DNA from: Candidatus Marinamargulisbacteria bacterium SCGC AAA071-K20
GTDB lineage: Bacteria > Margulisbacteria > Marinamargulisbacteria > GCA-2716485 > AAA071-K20
Direction of reading: 5' to 3'
Assembly (NCBI GenBank): GCA_003265975.1
Contig: QFBU01000049.1
Span: 1-9,427, forward strand
DNA: 9,427 nt
Part shown: positions 1 through 6,708 of the stretch, in pieces
Layout of the letters: every line of letters starts with the position of its first letter
Position numbering within the stretch: the stretch's first letter is position 1
Position numbers and translations under genes: made by a program
Notes under the pieces: generated by a model
What the model was told of the DNA's origin: nothing
The model's database searches: none
What the model saw: only the letters and a program-made list of their open reading frames with translations

Positions 1-2
1 TC

Positions 3-353
3 TACGGCAGACTAAGCGACAAATTTGGGGATAACGGTATTGTGTCGATTATAATTGGAACAATAGACAATGATACGTGTACAATTGATACCTGGCTTAT
101 GAGTTGCAGAGTCTTAAAAAGACAATTCGAAAATGCCATGTTTGATAACTTACTCGCAATCGCTAAGAAACGGTCATTAAAGAAAATAGTAGGGGTATAC
201 AAACCCACTAAAAAAAATAAAATGGTTCAAAACTTACTTCAAGGGTTTGGATTCAAAAAAGAAACAGAAAACGATAACGAAGTCACTTGGTCATTAGAGA
301 TTTCAAATGCTAAAACACAACGAACTATATTAATGGAGGTAAGTCATGACTAG
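3..353 (+). CDS. FkbH-like protein, C-terminal part (5' end outside window)
   Basis: This frame is open from the first bases to a TAG at 351-353 and encodes the last 116 residues of a larger protein. The fragment matches the C-terminal GNAT-like region of FkbH-family proteins. It begins with a YGRLSDKFGDNGIVS stretch and continues with TWLMSCRVLKRQFE (bases 90-131), the family's W-x-M-S-C-R-V signature, then a YKPTKKN...GFGF segment (about 198-254). Full-length FkbH proteins carry a HAD-type phosphatase domain upstream, which would lie outside the window. Known members load a glyceryl group from 1,3-bisphosphoglycerate onto an acyl carrier protein. Relatives are common in polysaccharide clusters, where their substrates are mostly unproven. 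The stop overlaps the ACP start by eight bases, which suggests coupled expression with the carrier it probably serves. The first ATG in this frame, at 42, is internal to the conserved domain and is not the true start. Confidence 0.88.
   Translation, partial: YGRLSDKFGDNGIVSIIIGTIDNDTCTIDTWLMSCRVLKRQFENAMFDNLLAIAKKRSLKKIVGVYKPTKKNKMVQNLLQGFGFKKETENDNEVTWSLEISNAKTQRTILMEVSHD
335..339 (+). promoter_or_regulatory. Shine-Dalgarno site of the ACP gene
   Basis: A perfect GGAGG lies six bases before the ATG at 346, inside the 3' end of the FkbH-like gene. It is one of the strongest ribosome binding sites in the window and fixes the ACP start. Carrier proteins are often needed in excess over their partner enzymes, which fits a strong site (inference). 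Confidence 0.7.
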
Positions 354-591
354 AGACGAAATATTTGAAGAGACACAAGAGATTTTTAGGGATATTTTTG
401 ACGATGAAGAACTTGTAATAACAGATGAAACGAATGCCGATCATATAGAAGACTGGGACTCTCTCAATCATATTAATTTGGTAACCGCTATCGAAAAAAG
501 CTTAGTCATTCATTTTGCATTAGGCGAACTTGAAGGACTAAAAAATGTTGGAGATATGATCGAGCTAATCATAAAGAAAAAAGCCAACTAA
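346..591 (+). CDS. Acyl carrier protein
   Basis: This is an 81-residue acidic protein of typical ACP length. The phosphopantetheine attachment site is Ser39 (codon 460-462) in the motif EDWDSLNHINLV. A C-terminal helix with NVGDMIELI follows, as in other discrete carriers. A 4'-phosphopantetheinyl transferase, not encoded here, would activate it, and it would carry acyl thioesters in the cytoplasm. It overlaps the FkbH-like gene by eight bases and is followed by MaoC and SDR genes. It is therefore probably a dedicated carrier for a small acyl group in polysaccharide modification, not the fatty-acid AcpP. The stretch after the second helix reads IEKSLVIHF, where related discrete carriers usually have a Phe-Gly pair, a mild departure. 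Carrier identity is secure; the acyl cargo is unknown. Confidence 0.93.
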   Translation: MTRDEIFEETQEIFRDIFDDEELVITDETNADHIEDWDSLNHINLVTAIEKSLVIHFALGELEGLKNVGDMIELIIKKKAN

Positions 592-594
592 CTC

Positions 595-1011
595 ATGCAC
601 GACTTAACCTGGGAAGAAATAGAAATTGGGCTCACTCACTCATTTACAATAACCATAACTGACGAAAATGTAGACGCATTTGTTAAGCTTAGTGGAGATA
701 CTAACCCGTTACATGTTGATGCTGCATTTGCTCAAAAAGAAGGCTATAAAGACAGAGTCGTACATGGCATGTTTTTAGCGAGCTACTATTCCACGTTGGT
801 AGGTCTTTATTTACCAGGAAAACACGCGCTTCTTCATAGCGTAGACTCTCAATTTAAAAACCCAGCATTTGTATCTGACAGCTTAACTATTACGGGTAAA
901 GTCACTCATAAAAACGACGCTTACAAACAAATGGAAATCAAAGCCACTATAAAAAACCAAGACGAAAAGGTACTATCAAAAGCACTAATTAAAACAGGAG
1001 TTCTAAAATGA
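595..1011 (+). CDS. MaoC-type (R)-specific hydratase/dehydratase
   Basis: This is a 138-residue single hot-dog domain protein, the size of stand-alone (R)-specific enoyl-CoA hydratases such as PhaJ. The hydratase signature is clear: FVKLSGDTNPLHVD (residues 29-42), with Asp35 and His40 at the positions of the catalytic Asp and His, then VVHGMFLASY further on. Family members interconvert trans-2-enoyl and (R)-3-hydroxyacyl thioesters. Next to the ACP and a reductase, it probably acts on an ACP-bound short acyl chain (inference). The gene begins three bases after the ACP stop without a clear Shine-Dalgarno sequence, so it likely depends on coupled translation. Its stop overlaps the next start by four bases (ATGA). 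The hydratase family is confident; the substrate and whether it hydrates or dehydrates in vivo are not. Confidence 0.9.
   Translation: MHDLTWEEIEIGLTHSFTITITDENVDAFVKLSGDTNPLHVDAAFAQKEGYKDRVVHGMFLASYYSTLVGLYLPGKHALLHSVDSQFKNPAFVSDSLTITGKVTHKNDAYKQMEIKATIKNQDEKVLSKALIKTGVLK
996..1000 (+). promoter_or_regulatory. Shine-Dalgarno site of the SDR gene
   Basis: AGGAG lies seven bases upstream of the ATG at 1008, within the end of the MaoC gene. Together with the four-base ATGA overlap it supports 1008 as the SDR start. Confidence 0.65.
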
Positions 1012-1742
1012 AATCAACATACCTAATTTTAGGAGGGTCCTCGTCAATTGGTCTCAAAGCTATAGAGTCTATTTACTCAACACACAAAACAGCAAAAGTA
1101 ATAGCTCAATACAATACAAATAAAGAACAACTCACCAGTTTAAAAGAAACATATCCTACATTGCAGTTATGTCAGGCTGACTTATCAGACACTGACTCAC
1201 TAAACAGTTTTATTTCTCAGCTAATTGAGGCAAACACTATTCCATCGAGAATACTTCAACTAGCCGCTCCCAAGTATCAGTTTATTCGTTTCAAAAAATT
1301 TACCTGGGACGATTTCTCAAAAAACATAGATATTCAAGTCAAATCAACGGCATTAATTTTACAGGCCTTTTTACCTTATATGACCAAAGAAAAATTTGGA
1401 CGAATCGTATTAATGCTTTCAAGCGCTACAATGGGAGTCCCCCCCCTAGCTACAAGCCCATATACAACGAGTAAGTACGCTTTATTAGGGCTTTTAAAGT
1501 CGGTCGCATCAGAATATGCATCTAAGGGTATATGTATAAATGGCATCTCTCCCTCAATGGTAGAAACACCATTCTTGAACGATATCCCAGAAAAGCTTAT
1601 TGAGATTGCAGCTCATTCTCACCCACTAAAACGAAATGCTACGGTAAGCGACATCGCACCCTATATTACACATTTACTATCCGAAGAGGCTCAATTTATG
1701 ACAGGAGCTAATATACCTGTAACTGGTGGAGAATTATTTTAA
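1008..1742 (+). CDS. Short-chain dehydrogenase/reductase, FabG-like
   Basis: This is a 244-residue classical-type SDR. The N-terminal dinucleotide loop reads ILGGSSSIG (residues 7-15) in place of the textbook TGxxxGIG. The structural NNAG motif appears as LAAP (85-88). The catalytic set is Ser138/Ser139, Tyr152 and Lys156 in SPYTTSKYALLG, with Asn106 a candidate for the fourth residue. The C-terminal end MTGANIPVTGGELF is the usual SDR closing motif. Length and layout resemble 3-oxoacyl-ACP reductase (FabG). With ACP and MaoC immediately upstream, reduction of a 3-ketoacyl-ACP to the (R)-3-hydroxyacyl form is the simplest role (inference). A role in sugar-nucleotide reduction cannot be excluded. 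An unusual run of eight C lies in codons 144-147, just before the catalytic Tyr. Confidence 0.88.
   Translation: MKSTYLILGGSSSIGLKAIESIYSTHKTAKVIAQYNTNKEQLTSLKETYPTLQLCQADLSDTDSLNSFISQLIEANTIPSRILQLAAPKYQFIRFKKFTWDDFSKNIDIQVKSTALILQAFLPYMTKEKFGRIVLMLSSATMGVPPLATSPYTTSKYALLGLLKSVASEYASKGICINGISPSMVETPFLNDIPEKLIEIAAHSHPLKRNATVSDIAPYITHLLSEEAQFMTGANIPVTGGELF
1439..1446 (+). repeat. Homopolymer run of eight C within the SDR gene
   Basis: Eight consecutive C fill the end of codon Val144, Pro145, Pro146 and the first base of Leu147. In DNA this AT-rich such a run stands out. A one-base slip here would shift the frame a few codons before Tyr152 and abolish the catalytic site. The run could be a slippage-prone phase-variation tract, but a single sequence cannot show length variation. 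Confidence 0.75.
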
Positions 1743-1754
1743 TTTAAAAATACT

Positions 1755-3215
1755 ATGCTCTTTAATTCATACGCCTTTATTTTTGCATTTTTGCCCATCA
1801 CCTTTTTCGTCTATTTTTACTTTAACCGTAAACACTATACGGTTGCGGCTAAATACTGGTTATTACTTACCTCGTTGTTTTTTTATGGCTGGTGGAATAT
1901 AAACTACTTGCCTCTAATACTAAGTTCCATTGTATTTAATTTTGGTTTAAGTAATGCATTCAAACCGTCTAATTCTAAAGAGAAAAACAAACTCTTACTC
2001 ATTACAGGTCTACTTTTTAATATTGGTATTCTCGGCGTATTCAAATACACAGACTTTTTCATTCAGAATATGAACAGTGTTTTTGATACATCCATTCCAT
2101 TTTTACACTTTGCATTGCCCCTCGGAATTAGTTTTTTTAGTTTGCAACAAATCACCTATATCGTTGATCGCTATGAGGGGCTGGCCCAGGAAAAAGAGTT
2201 TATAAACTATGCCATTTACGTTACGTTTTTCCCTCAATTAATTGCAGGTCCAATTGTTCATCACAGCGAAATAATGCCTCAATTAAAAAAAATAAGTGCA
2301 AAGGTATTAAACAAAAAGAACATTACTATAGGCTTGTTTCTCTTTAGTATTGGCTTATTCAAAAAAGCAGTAATAGCTGACACTTGTGCCATTTGGGTAA
2401 ATGCAGGATTTCAAAATGCAGAAACCCTAAGTTTTTTAGAGGCCTGGATAACGTCTTTGTCTTACTCACTACAACTCTATTTCGACTTTAGTGGTTACAC
2501 CGATATGGCACTCGGAATAGGTTACATGTTTAATATAAAACTACCCATAAATTTTAACAGCCCTTATAAAGCTCGAAACATTATCGACTTCTGGCAACGA
2601 TGGCACATTACACTGTCTCGTTTCATCACAACTTATTTATACACACCGATGATTCGATCATTAAACAAAATCACATTCCCAAAAGCGATGGTAGCTACCC
2701 TACTTGCAATGTTAATAGCAGGGTTGTGGCATGGGGCCGCTTGGACCTTTATACTGTTTGGATTTATTCACGGAATTGGTCTAATTACTAACCATATTAT
2801 GAGAAAGAAAAAACTAAAAAAATTACCACACCTTCTCGCGTGCACGCTTACATTTATGTATGTAAATATGAGCTTCACAGTGTTTAGATCAACCTCATTA
2901 AAGCAAAGCGCATACATATTCAAAAGTATGTTAGGATTTAACGGACTAACTCTCCACCCTGCTTTTTCTAAACTTCAATTCTTACATTTAGACTGGGTTA
3001 CTTTTAATTCTGACTGGTTATTTAAAGCCGGTGCAAGCAAAACCACAATCATCATCTTAGTTATACTCTTAGTAACATGTTTTATAGGAAAGAATTCAAC
3101 CGAGATGATAAAGTCGGTGCCTAAACTCAGTACCGCCATAGTGGCGAGTATACTGTTTGTTGTCGGACTATTTTATCTTAGCCGTGTCTCTGAATTCTTA
3201 TATTTTAACTTCTAA
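1755..3215 (+). CDS. MBOAT family O-acyltransferase (AlgI/DltB-like)
   Basis: This is a 486-residue polytopic inner-membrane protein, the usual size for AlgI-type bacterial MBOATs. Signatures in order are the N-terminal MLFNSYAFIFAFLPI, FFPQLIAGPIVHHSEIMPQL (158-177), YFDFSGYTDMALGIG (242-256), IDFWQRWHITLS (277-288) and AGLWHGAAWTFILFGFIHG (322-340). His326 in LWHGAAW matches the conserved MBOAT histidine. MBOATs move an acyl group through the membrane; AlgI provides acetyl for alginate and DltB takes D-alanine from the carrier DltC. The start lacks a Shine-Dalgarno sequence, yet its N-terminus matches the family exactly, so 1755 is kept. It overlaps the SGNH-like gene by one base (TAATG). 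The family is certain. Acyl donor (acetyl-CoA or the ACP upstream) and acceptor are inferred. Confidence 0.95.
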   Translation: MLFNSYAFIFAFLPITFFVYFYFNRKHYTVAAKYWLLLTSLFFYGWWNINYLPLILSSIVFNFGLSNAFKPSNSKEKNKLLLITGLLFNIGILGVFKYTDFFIQNMNSVFDTSIPFLHFALPLGISFFSLQQITYIVDRYEGLAQEKEFINYAIYVTFFPQLIAGPIVHHSEIMPQLKKISAKVLNKKNITIGLFLFSIGLFKKAVIADTCAIWVNAGFQNAETLSFLEAWITSLSYSLQLYFDFSGYTDMALGIGYMFNIKLPINFNSPYKARNIIDFWQRWHITLSRFITTYLYTPMIRSLNKITFPKAMVATLLAMLIAGLWHGAAWTFILFGFIHGIGLITNHIMRKKKLKKLPHLLACTLTFMYVNMSFTVFRSTSLKQSAYIFKSMLGFNGLTLHPAFSKLQFLHLDWVTFNSDWLFKAGASKTTIIILVILLVTCFIGKNSTEMIKSVPKLSTAIVASILFVVGLFYLSRVSEFLYFNF

Positions 3216-4282
3216 TGAAAAATAAAAACTGGATCATCGTATTTACACTCTGCTCATCACTACTATTTTTTGGTATTGCTCTAATCAATATCGTTATAGA
3301 CCCATTTAATATTTATTCAAATGATGGCATGTATGTAAATAACCAACGTTTTGCAAACGCAGGCGCCGTAAGAACAGCAGACTACAACAGCGTTATTTTA
3401 GGGGGGTCATTAACTGAAAACCTGCCTATAACACAATTGAACAAAATGTTTGACGCCAACTTCATCAAACTAGCCGTTAGTGGAAGTACAGCATACGAAA
3501 GTCGTTTATTTGCTCAAAAAGCATTTAAAACACACGAGGTACAAACAGTAGTCTCACCAATAGATTTTTTCGCATTTCGTGGATCGACAACTCGTTTACA
3601 TAAAACGTATGAATTCCCAGAATATCTATTAGACAACAACCCATTCAACGATCTCTCATTATACGTAAATTTTGATACGTTTAAATACTCATTAAAACTA
3701 ATAATAAATGCCGTATTAAACAAGTCTATTGGAAAATTCACTACCGATCATGAAGACCTATTTAATTGGTATAGAACAGACAAAGACAAATTTAGTTATG
3801 ATCATTTTTCAAAGGCTTGGGAAAACAGAGGCGAGCTATCAGAAGAAGATGGCCGCAGTTACAACGTTAATTTATTAGAAACTAGCTTTAGAGCAAACTT
3901 TTTAGTACTTATTAAAAATAATCCCAATACACAATTCCACATTTATTTCCCGCCGTATTCGTCATTAATGTATTGTCTATTTATTGACGACAAACCACAC
4001 TTTATAAAAGAGATAGTAGCCTTTAAGAAAATGGTAATGGAGTCCACGCTACCTTATAAAAATGTTCATTTATACGACTTTCAAACGGCAACTCACATCA
4101 CCACTAAGTCAGAAAACTACAAAGACCTTAGCCATTATTCTCCTGCGATAGACCAAGTAATATTAAAAGAGATAGCTCGCCCCGAACACTACAAGGTAAC
4201 AAAAAAGAACACGCTAAAAAAACTAGCCACGTTTGAAGCCCACTTAAATAGATTTAATAGATCTCAAATGATTTCAAAATAA
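3215..4282 (+). CDS. Membrane-anchored SGNH-hydrolase-like protein, partner of the MBOAT
   Basis: This 355-residue protein has one N-terminal hydrophobic segment (about residues 6-28) after a short basic stretch, so most of it should lie in the periplasm. The soluble part looks like an SGNH fold. It has a block-I-like VILGGSLTENL with Ser65, a KLAVSGSTAYES segment (85-96) where block II would fall, and a late KDLSHYSPAI with Asp304 and His307 spaced as the Asp-x-x-His of the catalytic triad. Such proteins pair with MBOATs (AlgJ/AlgX with AlgI, DltD with DltB) and complete acyl transfer to an extracellular glycan. Its start overlaps the MBOAT stop as TAATG, with no separate Shine-Dalgarno, which indicates translational coupling and equal output. 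I do not recognise a named subfamily. The partner role is strongly suggested by context; the SGNH assignment rests on motifs read by eye. Confidence 0.72.
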   Translation: MKNKNWIIVFTLCSSLLFFGIALINIVIDPFNIYSNDGMYVNNQRFANAGAVRTADYNSVILGGSLTENLPITQLNKMFDANFIKLAVSGSTAYESRLFAQKAFKTHEVQTVVSPIDFFAFRGSTTRLHKTYEFPEYLLDNNPFNDLSLYVNFDTFKYSLKLIINAVLNKSIGKFTTDHEDLFNWYRTDKDKFSYDHFSKAWENRGELSEEDGRSYNVNLLETSFRANFLVLIKNNPNTQFHIYFPPYSSLMYCLFIDDKPHFIKEIVAFKKMVMESTLPYKNVHLYDFQTATHITTKSENYKDLSHYSPAIDQVILKEIARPEHYKVTKKNTLKKLATFEAHLNRFNRSQMISK

Positions 4283-4329
4283 AGCCGGCCAAAACGTCTT
4301 CCACGCTGTATTTATTAAGTAAATGTAAG

Positions 4330-4335
4330 TATAAT
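4330..4335 (+). promoter_or_regulatory. Possible -10 element before the glycosyltransferase genes
   Basis: TATAAT lies 22 bases before the GT2 start in a 75-base gap (4283-4357), the longest non-coding stretch in the window. No good -35 sits 16-18 bases upstream; the nearest hexamers match TTGACA poorly. AT-rich DNA gives chance TATAAT matches, so this is only a candidate for a secondary promoter. The rest of the gap shows no terminator, with just a GCCGGC palindrome at its left end. Confidence 0.3.
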
Positions 4336-4357
4336 ATCTGAAAAAGTTTAGAACATT

Positions 4358-5266
4358 ATGCCAATTAAAATTATACAAACAAAAGACAATCCTTATATTT
4401 CAATAATTATCCCATCTCGAGATGGTGACCGTTCTGGTAACGTCAAAAAAATAATCGACGACTTAAACAAGCAAACTTTTACCGACTTTGAAATTATTAT
4501 AGCAATCGCAAAACGTCCAAACGGACATGCCCGTAATGTGGGTGTTACTAAAGCCAAAGGTCAGTTATTTCTTTTTATAGACGACGATGCGCTTCTGGGA
4601 AGTTCGGATATGCTCGAAAAAACGATCGCCGTATTTAATAACGATACTAAAAAAGAAATTGGGCTAGTCGGCAGCGCTACATTACTACCTCCAGATTCAA
4701 ATAAATTCCAAAAATGGCAAGCAAGAGAAATTGATCGTTCTGAATTTTTCCCAGTTACTGAATTAACTGAAAGTGACATGGCTCACCATTTATTCGTAGC
4801 TACCCGCGCTGAAACGTGGCATGCCATAGACGGTGAAAATAGTAATTTAGAAACGGGTACCGATATGGACCTTCGAAATAAAATCAAAGAAAGAGGCCTG
4901 AAAATTGTTATCGCCCCGACTATATTTGCATACCACCCGCTAGCAAAAGACTTAAAGAGCTTTTTAAAACAAAACTTCTGGTACGGTTCGGGAATCCCAA
5001 TATTGAGATTCTACTGGCCCGAACAACATCAAATTAGTTCGAAAATGCAGGCATGTAAATGGGGGCTTAAATACACATTACTCTACCCACTACTTATATT
5101 TAAATATAATAGATCCGCTCCTTGGTCGTTTAATATTCTTAAAGCAACAGGAAAACTCTTCCGTGAAATAGGCTACAGTTTTGGCTACTTTAAGTACGTG
5201 AACTTTTTAAAAGAACTTCCTAAAAAAAAACAAATGCCTGCTCAAAATAAGAGTATTTTAAATTAA
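4358..5266 (+). CDS. Glycosyltransferase family 2
   Basis: This 302-residue protein has a GT-A fold of the GT2 type. The N-terminal strand ISIIIPSRDG (14-23) opens the nucleotide-sugar domain. GHARNVGVTKAKGQLFLFID (56-75) runs into the DDD motif (Asp75-Asp77) that binds metal and UDP/GDP-sugar. Later, ETGTDMDLRNKIKERG (165-180) holds the likely catalytic-base Asp region. The segment YHPLAKDLKSFLKQNFWYGSGI, a common C-terminal element in this group, is followed by hydrophobic stretches (about 227-260) that could lie on the membrane. It probably adds one sugar to a lipid-linked repeat unit at the cytoplasmic face. The start has no strong ribosome site. Donor and acceptor sugars cannot be predicted. 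The last 16 residues follow a run of nine A and look poorly conserved. Confidence 0.9.
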   Translation: MPIKIIQTKDNPYISIIIPSRDGDRSGNVKKIIDDLNKQTFTDFEIIIAIAKRPNGHARNVGVTKAKGQLFLFIDDDALLGSSDMLEKTIAVFNNDTKKEIGLVGSATLLPPDSNKFQKWQAREIDRSEFFPVTELTESDMAHHLFVATRAETWHAIDGENSNLETGTDMDLRNKIKERGLKIVIAPTIFAYHPLAKDLKSFLKQNFWYGSGIPILRFYWPEQHQISSKMQACKWGLKYTLLYPLLIFKYNRSAPWSFNILKATGKLFREIGYSFGYFKYVNFLKELPKKKQMPAQNKSILN

Positions 5267-5267
5267 T

Positions 5268-5274
5268 AGTGGGG
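5268..5274 (+). promoter_or_regulatory. G-rich ribosome-binding region of the polymerase gene
   Basis: AGTGGGG lies seven bases before the ATG at 5282, in the 15-base gap after the GT2 stop. It is an imperfect Shine-Dalgarno sequence but the only purine-rich site there, and it supports the chosen start. Confidence 0.5.
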
Positions 5275-5281
5275 CCAAATA

Positions 5282-6706
5282 ATGCTAAGTAAGTTATATA
5301 CTTTCAAATTCAAACCACTTTTAACATCATTTATTCTTCTATTTATCGCGACCCTCATAGCACTTGTTATCCTTAAAAAAGGACTCCTTTTATTACTCTT
5401 AGTTGGTCTATTTTTCTTATTAACCATATATAACCCGTTTGTAGGAACGGTACTATTTTTCGCCTACATTCCCTTCTACAATTTCATTAGAGTCTTATTA
5501 GAAGCCCCCATAGAACTTCATAATTTCAGGCTTAACGTAGGTGGCAGTTTAAAAGACATCTTTCTCTTCACAATTGTTCTCGCCATTTTATTGAGACACT
5601 TACAGTTTAGTTTTGGCAAAATAAAAGTTAACAAGACATCCCTAACACGGTGGTTTTTATTTTTTGTATTCTTAATACTCATTAACGTCGTTATCAATTT
5701 TTTAGGGATGTCGTCTCTACTAGGCCTTAGAAGTTATTTACAATGGATGCTACTCATTTTACTGTTTGCAAACACAATAAGAACACATGCAAAGTTTTAT
5801 GTGGTACTTTTTGTTACTCAAATAATATCCGGATTTTTATCACTTGTAAGTATTTATCAATATTATATAAACCCCGATTTTTTATGGTCATTCTTTGTGA
5901 ACTCAAGCTTTGCGTCAGCTAGTTTAATAGAAGTAGAAATGGGCATTGCACCTTACAGAGCCATTTCTTTATTTGGTCATCCCAATAATTTAGGACTAAT
6001 GTTGGCCATAGGCGCCATAATTTCATTCAACATGTTATTCGTTAACAAGTCATACAAGGTCATGAACTTAGGCCTTTTTCTATTAAACTTCATAGGTATT
6101 TTAACAACAGGGACACGATCATCGTTAGTTGGTTTATTTCTCGGAATAATAATAGGAATGATACTAAGAACTAAATCGAAAGAAAAAAAATCAAGGCTAT
6201 TATTAAGTGTAATTCCTTTTATAATCGCCATCATTTTCTTAGCTAATAGCCCACTATTTAGTAAACGGTTCTCAAATTTAGACATCTTAAAAAACCCTCG
6301 CCTATTAGCCTGGGAAATTATTTATAGTGACATTAGATCAAACCCACATATTTTGATCACAGGACGTGGCATAGGCTATCATTTAAAAGCAGAAACCTTA
6401 GGAACGATAGACAATTCATTTATTGAGTTAACTTGGGAAGGTGGCCTAATAACAAGCATGACCTTTATAGTTTTCGTGATTTTACTGATATTAAAAAAGC
6501 CCCTCCACTTTTCAGATGAAGAACACAAAGTAGCTATACTTTCAAAGTCGATACTCACTACAATTAGCTTTCAAATGCTAACAAACTCATTTCTAACAGG
6601 ACTCTTTAGTATCTATTTTTGGTTCTTAGTAGGCTATTTCTTAAGGTTTCAATGCTATACTCTACAACTCGATTCTGAAGAAACTCTCAACATTAAAAAA
6701 GGGTAA
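5282..6706 (+). CDS. O-antigen polymerase/ligase family protein (Wzy-like)
   Basis: This 474-residue protein has about a dozen hydrophobic segments and a larger polar loop near residues 322-388, the layout of the Wzy/WaaL superfamily. Family motifs are FGHPNNLGLMLAIG (231-244), TTGTRSSLVGLFLG (275-288) with Arg279, and ITGRGIGYH (359-367). IDNSFIELTWEGGLI (376-390) falls in the large loop. O-antigen ligases usually carry a catalytic His before the Asn of that last motif; here the residue is Asp377. I therefore favour a repeat-unit polymerase over a lipid A-core ligase. It would join lipid-linked repeats at the periplasmic face of the inner membrane. It sits between glycosyltransferase genes, as wzy genes often do. 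The family is confident; polymerase versus ligase or other transferase is inference. Confidence 0.85.
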   Translation: MLSKLYTFKFKPLLTSFILLFIATLIALVILKKGLLLLLLVGLFFLLTIYNPFVGTVLFFAYIPFYNFIRVLLEAPIELHNFRLNVGGSLKDIFLFTIVLAILLRHLQFSFGKIKVNKTSLTRWFLFFVFLILINVVINFLGMSSLLGLRSYLQWMLLILLFANTIRTHAKFYVVLFVTQIISGFLSLVSIYQYYINPDFLWSFFVNSSFASASLIEVEMGIAPYRAISLFGHPNNLGLMLAIGAIISFNMLFVNKSYKVMNLGLFLLNFIGILTTGTRSSLVGLFLGIIIGMILRTKSKEKKSRLLLSVIPFIIAIIFLANSPLFSKRFSNLDILKNPRLLAWEIIYSDIRSNPHILITGRGIGYHLKAETLGTIDNSFIELTWEGGLITSMTFIVFVILLILKKPLHFSDEEHKVAILSKSILTTISFQMLTNSFLTGLFSIYFWFLVGYFLRFQCYTLQLDSEETLNIKKG

Positions 6707-6708
6707 AA

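Noticed and set aside
346..591. ACP as the housekeeping AcpP of fatty-acid synthesis
   Set aside because: AcpP carries a GADSLDTVEL-type site and sits with fab genes. Here the site is EDWDSLNHINL and the gene overlaps an FkbH-like gene in a glycan locus.
2600..2791. Short + strand open frame inside the MBOAT gene
   Set aside because: It lies wholly within the conserved MBOAT core in another frame, has no ribosome site, and its product resembles nothing I know.
4283..4292. GCCGGC palindrome after the SGNH-like gene as a terminator
   Set aside because: The self-complementary core is only six bases with no loop and no following T run, so it cannot act as an intrinsic terminator.
4310..4324. 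ATTTA-TTAAG-TAAAT inverted repeat upstream of the GT2 gene as an operator
   Set aside because: Five-base A/T-only arms are common by chance in DNA this AT-rich, and no second copy was seen.
5977..6285. Antisense open frame of about 100 codons inside the polymerase gene
   Set aside because: It is a shadow of a well-supported membrane protein gene. The shorter antisense frames at 2-208, 3514-3741, 4561-4779 and 7233-7418 were dropped for the same reason.
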